Assembly (NCBI GenBank): GCA_016195145.1
Contig: JACQAF010000086.1
Coordinates: forward strand, 1-5,667
Source: Rhodospirillales bacterium
Lineage (GTDB): Bacteria > Pseudomonadota > Alphaproteobacteria > CACIAM-22H2
DNA length: 5,667 nucleotides
Direction of reading: 5' to 3'
This document shows positions 1-5,667 of this stretch, piece after piece. Within the stretch, counting starts at the first letter, position 1. Each line of letters starts with the position of its first letter. The notes beneath the pieces were generated by a model. The model saw nothing but the letters and a program-made list of their open reading frames with translations. It was not told the origin of the DNA and did no database searches. The position numbers and the translations under genes are program-made.

Positions 1-965
1 AGGGCGTGGAAATCCTCTGGCCCCCCGAACCGGCCGGTTGGGGCGAACATGCCAGTCGGCTGATAGCCCCATGATCCGCCAAACGGATATTCGGTTACCG
101 GCATTAGCTCGACATGGGTGAAATTCATCTCGCGCACGTAGGGAACTAGCGTTTCGGCGAGTTCCCGGTAGGTGAGAAACCGGTTTCCCTCCCCCGCCAC
201 CCGCCGCCACGACCCCAGATTCACCTCGTAGATCGAGATCGGCGCGTCGTACCGATTGGCGGCGGCGCGCGCCGTCATCCACCTGTCGTCGGTCCACGCG
301 CGCTGTTCGGGAACATGAACGATCGAGGCCGTCTGCGGCGGCGTCTCGGTGCGGAATGCGAAAGGATCGGCCTTGAGCGGCAACTGATGGCCGCCGACGC
401 CGAGAATATCGAATTTGTAACGCTCCCCCGGCCGTATGCCGGGCACAAATATTTCCCACACGCCGCATTCGCGGCGCATGCGCATCGGGTTGCGCCGGCC
501 ATCCCACTGATTGAAGTCGCCGACCACCGAGACGCGCCGTGCATTGGGCGCCCAGACGGCGAATGTCGTGCCGGCAACGCCGTCGACAATCGCCGGGTGC
601 GCGCCCAGCTTCCGGTACGAATCGAGATGATTTCCTTCGGCCAGCAAATGGGCGTCGACCTCGCCCAGGATCGGCGGAAAGCGATAGGGATCGTCAAGCT
701 CGACCGTGACCCCGTCCCAGTCGACCCGGAACCGGTAGGGAAACTGCCTAGAGAGGCGGCCGGCGAACAATCCTTCGTCGCGTATCCGCGCGAGCGTCGC
801 CGCCTTCTTGCCGGTCCGCCCGTCGATTACCTCGACCGAACGCGCGCCGGGCATGAAGGTTCGCACTTCAAGGCCGTTCCCCACTTCGTGAACGCCCAGC
901 ACCGCGAATGGATCGGCATGGTCGCCGCGCACGATCGCATCGAGATCGTCAGCTCTTGCGTTCAT
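1..965 (-). CDS. glgB: 1,4-alpha-glucan branching enzyme GlgB, N-terminal part (3' end outside window)
   Basis: GlgB cuts alpha-1,4-glucan chains and rejoins them as alpha-1,6 branches; here it would act on the polymer made by GlgE. The frame is open from ATG 965 to the left edge: 321 codons of a protein usually about 730 residues long. Residues 16-99 form the first N-terminal domain (HADPFAVLGVH, then DDPYRFPPILGEVDAHLLAE at 91-110). Residues 117-205 form the CBM48 domain (YRKLGAHP, FAVWAPNARRVSVVGDFNQW at 135-154, GVWEIFVPG). The catalytic barrel opens at 243 with SIYEVNLGSWRR, where most relatives have His in place of Asn, and continues through THVELMPVTEYPFGGSWGYQ at 283-302. The four catalytic regions with the Asp/Glu residues lie beyond the edge, so activity cannot be judged. 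The start overlaps the treS-mak end, implying translational coupling. An in-frame ATG at 974 (adding MAT) is an alternative start; neither has a strong ribosome binding site. Confidence 0.95.
   Translation of the reverse strand, partial: MNARADDLDAIVRGDHADPFAVLGVHEVGNGLEVRTFMPGARSVEVIDGRTGKKAATLARIRDEGLFAGRLSRQFPYRFRVDWDGVTVELDDPYRFPPILGEVDAHLLAEGNHLDSYRKLGAHPAIVDGVAGTTFAVWAPNARRVSVVGDFNQWDGRRNPMRMRRECGVWEIFVPGIRPGERYKFDILGVGGHQLPLKADPFAFRTETPPQTASIVHVPEQRAWTDDRWMTARAAANRYDAPISIYEVNLGSWRRVAGEGNRFLTYRELAETLVPYVREMNFTHVELMPVTEYPFGGSWGYQPTGMFAPTGRFGGPEDFHA
141..166. repeat. Short inverted repeat inside glgB
   Basis: Perfect 7-bp arms, GGGAACT at 141-147 and AGTTCCC at 160-166, enclose 12 nt. 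Two further G-C pairs are possible after one mismatch, leaving a 6-nt loop. It lies inside glgB codons 267-275 (RELAETLVP region) and has no T tract after it on either strand, so it is not a terminator. It is most likely a chance palindrome in coding sequence. Confidence 0.4.
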
Positions 966-3900
966 GGTCGCCATCCGCGCGTTCTTTGGGCAGGATCGCG
1001 CTAATCGCTCCGGCCAGGGGAATGCCGATCCAGGTCGGGCGGTTCGCCAGCTCGTAGCCGATTTCGTAAAACAGCTTCTCCAGCATGTAGTGCCGAAGAA
1101 CGCCGCGGGCGATGGCCGGTTGTTCGGGATAGGAATCGCAGCCGGCAATCGCCTCGCGATAAGCGTCGAGGAACGCCGCCGTCGCCGCGTCGCGCCAGGC
1201 GAGCGCGTATCGTTGCAGATCGCCGCGCCGCTCCGGTTTGTCCTTGGCGACGCGGTCGAGGGCGGCCCACGCGGCGTAATCGAGCGAGCGGACGAGGCCG
1301 GCGACATCCTTGAGCGGCGAATCCTTGCGCCGCCGCTGGGCAAACGGCCGGCGCGGTTCGCCTTCGAAATCGAAAATGAAGAAATCGTCCTGTGCGACCA
1401 CGACCTGGCCGAGATGATAATCGCCGTGATAGCGGGTCTTGATCAGCGCGGCGTCGCCGGGCAGCGCCGTTGCCGCCTGCTTGAGCACCTCGGCGCGATT
1501 GGCCAGCAGCGTTTCGACGAGCGGCCGCGCCTCGGCCGGCAGGGTCGGCAACCGCTTCTTGAGCGTGGCGAGCGTCGCCTGGGCGGCGGCGCGCAAACCC
1601 TTCGACCACGCGGCGCGGTCGCGCTGGGAAACCGGCTCCGGCTTAAACGCCGACACGGTCGTCTTTTGGCGCAAGGCGCGGTGAAGCTCGGCGGTGCGCA
1701 GACCGAGTTTGCGGATCAGCGTCAGGTAAACCGCATGCGCCGCAGCCGGTTCGGCAATCTGGTCGGCCGGCAGGACCAGACAGTTATCGAGAAACCGTTC
1801 GAGATAGCCGATCGTATATGCCCATCCATCTCCCTGGTTGCGCACGAAGGCATGGGCGACGGCGAGCACCGTCGGCTCGCCCTTGGCGTCAAGGAACTCC
1901 ACCGACCCGAGCATGGCGGGCGTATTCGAGAATCCAGCAACGTCGGTCAGGAAACGGCCCATCTCGACTTCGGGATGAACGCCGGTTTCGACCTGCCGGT
2001 AGAGCTTGATTACCGCATGATCTTCGATCAGCACCGAGGTGTTCGATTGTTCGGCGCCGAGCGGCCGGGCAATCGGATGCTCCGGGGCCGGGAACCGCGC
2101 GAGCGCGGTCGTCGGCAGAAACCTGACCTGCCCCTCCCCGGCCTCGACGGTCTTGCCTGCGCGCAACTCGGTCATCAGCGCGAGGATGAATCGCTCGCTA
2201 TACGCCGTATCGTAGATCGATCCCTCGCGCGATCCGCGCCGCACCTTGGCCGCAGTATGGGCCTGCAGCTGCGGCGGCAGGGCGTGAATCTCTTTCCACT
2301 CGATGGCCAGCGGCGCGAAATAACGGCGCGCCGCCGCCGGCTCGCCGAAACGGGCCTGGACGATCGGCAACACCCAGGTCTCGCCGCCCACGGTCAGCGC
2401 CGCGCTCGCTGCAACCGCCACGCCCTTCAATACCTCGTCCCGCGCCCCGTACCAGCGGTGGCCGCGCAGGAAATTGGGGAATAGGTCCCGTTCGGCGATG
2501 GTTTTGTTGCGCCCGGCAAGCAGCGACGCAACGCCATCGCCGAGAACCAGCGTAACGTATTCGGGCGAGATCGCCGGCGGCAATTGCGCCCCGGCGGTCG
2601 CTTCGTCCGGCACGGTCAGCAGGAACCAGTAGAATGAATGCCCCGGCAGGGTAAGCATGTAGAACCCATCATGCACCGGGGGGAACGAAACCCGGCCCAT
2701 CAGTTCGACCGGGACCCGGCCGATATATTCAGCGAGATCGAGCTCCACCGCCTGGGCGTTGCGCGATAGATTGGCGACGCAGAGAACGGTTTCGTTCTCG
2801 TGCTTGCGGATGTAAGCAAGGATGCGCCGGTTGCTGGGATAGAGAAAATCAAGCGTGCCGCGGCCGAAAACCTTGCGCGCCTGGCGCACAGCGATAAGCC
2901 GCTTCATCCAGTTGAGCAGCGAGGACGGACTGCGGCTTTGCGATTCGACATTAATCGATTCGTAGCCGTAGACGGGGTCCATCAGCGGCGGCAGATAGAG
3001 GCGCGAGGGATCGGCGCGCGAGAAACCGCCGTTGCGGTCCGGGCTCCACTGCATCGGCGTGCGTACGCCGTTGCGGTCGCCAAGGAAGAAATTGTCGCCC
3101 ATGCCGATCTCGTCGCCGTAATAGATGATCGGCGTGCCGGGCATCGACATCAGCAGGCTGTTCATCATCTCGATCTTGCGCCGGTCGTTGTCCATCAGCG
3201 GCGCAAGGCGGCGGCGGATGCCGAGATTGATTCGCGCCTGCGGATCGGCGGCATAGGTCTGCCAGAGCCGGTCGCGCTCGGTGTCGGTGACCATTTCGAG
3301 CGTCAGCTCGTCGTGATTGCGCAGAAAAACCGCCCATTGGCAGTTTTCAGGGATTTCCGGCGTCTGGCGCATGATATCGGTGATCGGATGCCGGTCTTCC
3401 TGGGCGATAGCCATGAACATGCGCGGCATCAGCGGGAAATGGTAGGCCATGTGGCATTCGTCGCCGTCGCCGAAATAATGCTGCACATCCTCGGGCCACT
3501 GATTGGCTTCGGCGAGGAACATGCGGTCGGAATAACGGCGATCGAGCGACGCGCGCATTTTTTTGACGATGGCGTGCGTTTCGGCCAGGTTTTCGTTGTT
3601 GGTTCCCTCGCGCTCGCACAGATAGGGGATCGCATCGAGCCGCAACCCGTCGACCCCCATGTCGAGCCAGTAATTCATGATGCTGGTGACGGCGTTGAGG
3701 ACGTGCGGATTGTCGAAATTGAGGTCCGGCTGGTGCGAGAAGAACCGGTGCCAGAAATAGGCCTTCGCCTCTGCGTCCCACGACCAGTTCGAGGACTCGG
3801 TGTCGAGAAAGATAATCCGCGTGTCCTTGTAGCGCTGGTCGGTGTCGCTCCATACGTACCAGCTGCGGTGCTCGGAGCCGGGCTTGGCGCGCCGCGCCCG

Positions 3901-4245
3901 CTGGAACCACGGATGCTGGTCCGAGGTGTGGTTGATCACCAGTTCGGTGATGACCCGCATGCCGCGCTTATGCGCCTCGCGCACGAACTGGCGGAAATCG
4001 CGCATCGCGCCATAGGTCGGGTTGACGCTGCGGTAATCGGCGATATCGTAGCCGTCGTCGCGCTGCGGCGACGGATAAAACGGCAGCACCTAGACCGCGG
4101 TGACGCCGAGATCGTGGAGATAGTCGAGCTTTTGCGTCAGCCCGGCGAAGTCTCCTATCCCATCGTCGTTTGAATCGAAGAATCCCTTAACCGGGACTTC
4201 GTAGATAATGGCGTCCTTGTACCACAGATGGTTTTCGGGGTTCAT
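949..4245 (-). CDS. treS: Trehalose synthase / maltokinase fusion (TreS-Mak), interrupted by an in-frame TAG at codon 52
   Basis: This bifunctional cytoplasmic enzyme interconverts trehalose and maltose (GH13 TreS half) and phosphorylates maltose with ATP (Mak half), feeding GlgE. The ATG at 4245 begins MNPENHLWYKDAIIYEVPVK, the usual TreS N terminus, and has a Shine-Dalgarno-like site. The frame ends at TGA 951-949 and would encode 1098 residues, normal for the fusion. Codon 52 (4092-4090) is TAG where relatives have Trp; the rest is open, starting with GTG at 4089. Full-length numbering: DDGYDIADY at 63-71, nucleophile Asp204 (GLRLDAIPY), acid/base Glu246 (FLAEANQW), Asp312 (FLRNHDE), MPGTPIIYYGDEIGMGDN about 367-384. 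The Mak part begins near 560: N-terminal cap (FLRGHRWYG about 592-600), putative ATP-site Lys747 (VIKLYR), catalytic Asp942 in YHGDYHLGQV, metal-binding DFEGEP at 959-964. Both active sites look intact. If the stop is real, the gene is broken or yields only a TreS lacking strand 1. No other lesion is visible. Confidence 0.93.
4090..4092 (-). other. In-frame amber codon replacing a conserved Trp of TreS
   Basis: Seen directly: the minus-strand frame reads DLGVTAV, then TAG, then VLPFYPSPQRDDGYD. In TreS and related GH13 enzymes this is the second beta strand, with consensus LGV..LW(L/V)LPFYPSP, so the missing residue is the conserved Trp. TGG to TAG needs one change (C to T on the plus strand at 4091). 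Both flanks are in the same frame, so this is a substitution and not a frameshift. It is the only internal stop in the three genes. Whether it is a biological mutation or a base-calling error cannot be decided from one sequence. Confidence 0.95.
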
Positions 4246-4257
4246 CTCCCGCCCTTA
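4246..4257 (-). promoter_or_regulatory. Ribosome binding site of treS-mak, overlapping the glgE stop
   Basis: The minus strand reads TAAGGGCGGGAG followed by ATG. The glgE stop codon TAA is itself part of an AAGGG Shine-Dalgarno-like run, with 6 nt between that run and the ATG at 4245. A second purine run, GGGAG, touches the start codon and is too close to be the main site. This supports 4245 as the true treS-mak start, over the GTG at 4089, which has no purine-rich site upstream. The arrangement suggests that ribosomes ending glgE could start treS-mak. Confidence 0.7.
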
Positions 4258-5667
4258 TGCGCCGGCCGGCGGGCGATAATCGACGTGCCGGAACGGCGTG
4301 ATCCGGAAAATCGCCGCCGGATTGACCTTGGGATCCAGGCGAACGGTCTGCGGCGCCCCGCGCCAGAGATGTTTCGCCCCGGACAGCAGGTCTTCCGCCT
4401 CGAACGCATCCGAATCGCCGAGCCCGATCTCGGCGAGCGGAAACTCGAGCGTCGCCTCGTGGGTGTCGAACGGATCGAGATTCACCGCGACGAACACCAT
4501 GTTGGCGCGATCGGCCGTCATCTTGCCGTAAAAAAGGACGGAGTCGTGGCTGGCCGGGTAGAAACGAAGATTGAGGAATTCCTGCAGCGCCGGGTTGTCG
4601 CGGCGGGCGCGATTGACCTGCCTGACATAGTCCTTGATGTTGCCCGGACGGTCCCAGTCCCAAACCTTGTATTGGTATTTCTCCGAATCCCGGTATTCCT
4701 CGGTCCCCGGAATCGCCGCGTTGTCGCACAACTCGAAGCCGTTATAGATGCCGTAGACGCCGGCCAGCGTCGCCGCCAGCACCAGCCGGATCTGGAAAGC
4801 TGGCCGGCCGCCGGTCTGCAGAAACGGCGGCAGGATGTCGGGCGTGTTGACGAAGAAATTGGGCCGCAGATATTCGCGGCATTCCGATTCCGTAAGCTCG
4901 GTCAGATACTCGGCGATCTCGTGCTTGAAATTGCGCCAGGTAAAATAGGTGTAGGATTGCGAGAACCCCGCCTTCGCCAGAACCTTCAACATCTTCGGCC
5001 GCGTAAACGCCTCCGACAGGAAGATCGTGTCCGGATATTTCGCCTGCACCTCGCCGATCAGCCACTCCCAGAACGGCACCGGCTTGGTGTGCGGGTTATC
5101 GACGCGGAAAATCCTGACGCCGTGCCCGGCCCAGAACAGGACGCTGTCGCGCAGCGCGTTCCATAACGCCTCGCGGTGCGAACCGTAGAAATTGACGTTG
5201 ACGATGTCCTGGTATTTCTTCGGCGGGTTCTCGGCGTGTTTGATCGTGCCGTCGGGGCGGAAAACGAACCACTCGGGATGCTTCTTGATCCACGGATGGT
5301 CGGGCGCGCACTGGATGGCGAAATCGAGCGCAACCTCCATGTCGTGCTTCGCGCACGCGGCGACGAAGCGGCGAAAATCGCCGAGCGTGCCAAGATCGGA
5401 GTGCACCGCTTCATGGCCGCCTTCGGCGTTGCCGATGGCGTACGGACTTCCCGGTTCGCCCGGCTCGGCCTTGACCGCGTTATTGCGGCCCTTGCGATTG
5501 ACTCGCCCGATCGGATGGATCGGCACTAGATAGACGACGTCGAATCCAAGATCGCGAATTTCCGGCAGACGGCGGATGCAGTCGTCAAAAGTCGCACTGC
5601 GTCCCTCAACCGTCCCCTGCGAACGTGGAAACATCTCGTACCAGGCGGCGAAGCCAGCCACCTTTCG
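4255..5667 (-). CDS. glgE: Alpha-1,4-glucan:maltose-1-phosphate maltosyltransferase (GH13_3), 5' end outside window
   Basis: GlgE transfers maltose from alpha-maltose 1-phosphate to the non-reducing end of an alpha-1,4-glucan in the cytoplasm, releasing phosphate. The frame is open from the right edge to a TAA at 4257-4255, giving 470 residues. Family members are about 650-700 residues, so some 200 N-terminal residues lie outside. The first in-window GTG (5661) is not the start, because the conserved FAAWYEMFPRS segment follows it at once. Counting from that GTG: PIHPIGRVNRKGRNN at 47-61, nucleophile Asp188 in FRVDNPHTKP, acid/base Glu217 in FLSEAFTRPK, and Asp275 in NTPDILP. Residues that bind the donor phosphate and sugar in characterised GlgE (from memory) seem present: Lys57, Asn61, Gln117, Lys148, Tyr150, Asn189, Lys328-Tyr329. 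The NRKGRNN and DNPHTKP motifs separate GlgE from ordinary amylases. It lies 9 nt upstream of treS-mak, which makes its substrate, so cotranscription is very likely. Confidence 0.96.
   Translation of the reverse strand, partial: RKVAGFAAWYEMFPRSQGTVEGRSATFDDCIRRLPEIRDLGFDVVYLVPIHPIGRVNRKGRNNAVKAEPGEPGSPYAIGNAEGGHEAVHSDLGTLGDFRRFVAACAKHDMEVALDFAIQCAPDHPWIKKHPEWFVFRPDGTIKHAENPPKKYQDIVNVNFYGSHREALWNALRDSVLFWAGHGVRIFRVDNPHTKPVPFWEWLIGEVQAKYPDTIFLSEAFTRPKMLKVLAKAGFSQSYTYFTWRNFKHEIAEYLTELTESECREYLRPNFFVNTPDILPPFLQTGGRPAFQIRLVLAATLAGVYGIYNGFELCDNAAIPGTEEYRDSEKYQYKVWDWDRPGNIKDYVRQVNRARRDNPALQEFLNLRFYPASHDSVLFYGKMTADRANMVFVAVNLDPFDTHEATLEFPLAEIGLGDSDAFEAEDLLSGAKHLWRGAPQTVRLDPKVNPAAIFRITPFRHVDYRPPAGA

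Noticed and set aside
141..166. The inverted repeat in glgB as a transcription terminator
   Set aside because: No T-rich tract follows it on either strand, and it sits in the middle of conserved coding sequence.
964..2484. Long open frame on the plus strand (506 codons), with similar ones at 2800-4173, 4228-5166 and 315-1004
   Set aside because: All lie antisense to well-recognised genes with strong family motifs. Their translations are rich in Arg, Gly, Ala and Val without any recognisable domain, as expected from the codon bias of GC-rich genes read in reverse.
949..4089. Treating the GTG at 4089 as the genuine start of TreS
   Set aside because: The 51 codons upstream, from ATG 4245, match the TreS N terminus in the same frame and carry a ribosome binding site. 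A start at 4089 would remove the first strand of the catalytic barrel.
4090..4092. Programmed recoding of TAG (for example pyrrolysine) in treS-mak
   Set aside because: The family has Trp at this position, one base away from TAG. No downstream recoding element is evident, and pyrrolysine sites occur mainly in methylamine methyltransferases. Mutation or sequencing error is simpler.
4255..5661. GTG at 5661 as the start of glgE
   Set aside because: It falls in the middle of a conserved segment at the entry to the catalytic domain, and the frame stays open to the window edge. The N-terminal domains of GlgE must lie upstream.

Overview
The window is a GC-rich (about 60% by eye) stretch of bacterial chromosome. 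It carries one tightly packed operon, read entirely on the minus strand, for the GlgE route of alpha-glucan synthesis. In transcription order (right to left) it holds: the C-terminal two thirds of glgE (5' end beyond the right edge); a full-length treS-mak fusion encoding trehalose synthase joined to maltokinase; and the N-terminal 321 codons of the branching-enzyme gene glgB (3' end beyond the left edge). There is no intergenic space to speak of: 9 nt separate glgE from treS-mak, and treS-mak overlaps glgB by 14 to 23 nt depending on the glgB start. I see no RNA genes, mobile elements, CRISPR arrays, promoters or terminators. The gene order, the fused TreS-Mak and the codon bias suggest a proteobacterium, perhaps an alphaproteobacterium, but the window cannot settle the taxonomy.

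The genes form one pathway. TreS converts trehalose to maltose, and Mak phosphorylates maltose with ATP to alpha-maltose 1-phosphate. GlgE then transfers the maltosyl unit onto a growing alpha-1,4-glucan and releases phosphate, and GlgB adds alpha-1,6 branches. All four steps are encoded by three adjacent genes, and the catalytic residues that fall inside the window are intact.

The one real anomaly is an in-frame amber codon (TAG, 4092 to 4090 on the minus strand) at codon 52 of treS-mak. It sits exactly where the family has a conserved tryptophan on the second beta strand of the catalytic barrel. A single G-to-A change from TGG explains it. The remaining 1046 codons are open and well conserved, so this is either a sequencing or assembly error, a very recent inactivation, a population variant, or a read-through site. 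It splits the gene into a 51-codon leader and a long ORF that begins at a GTG directly after the stop. I found no convincing undescribed system here.
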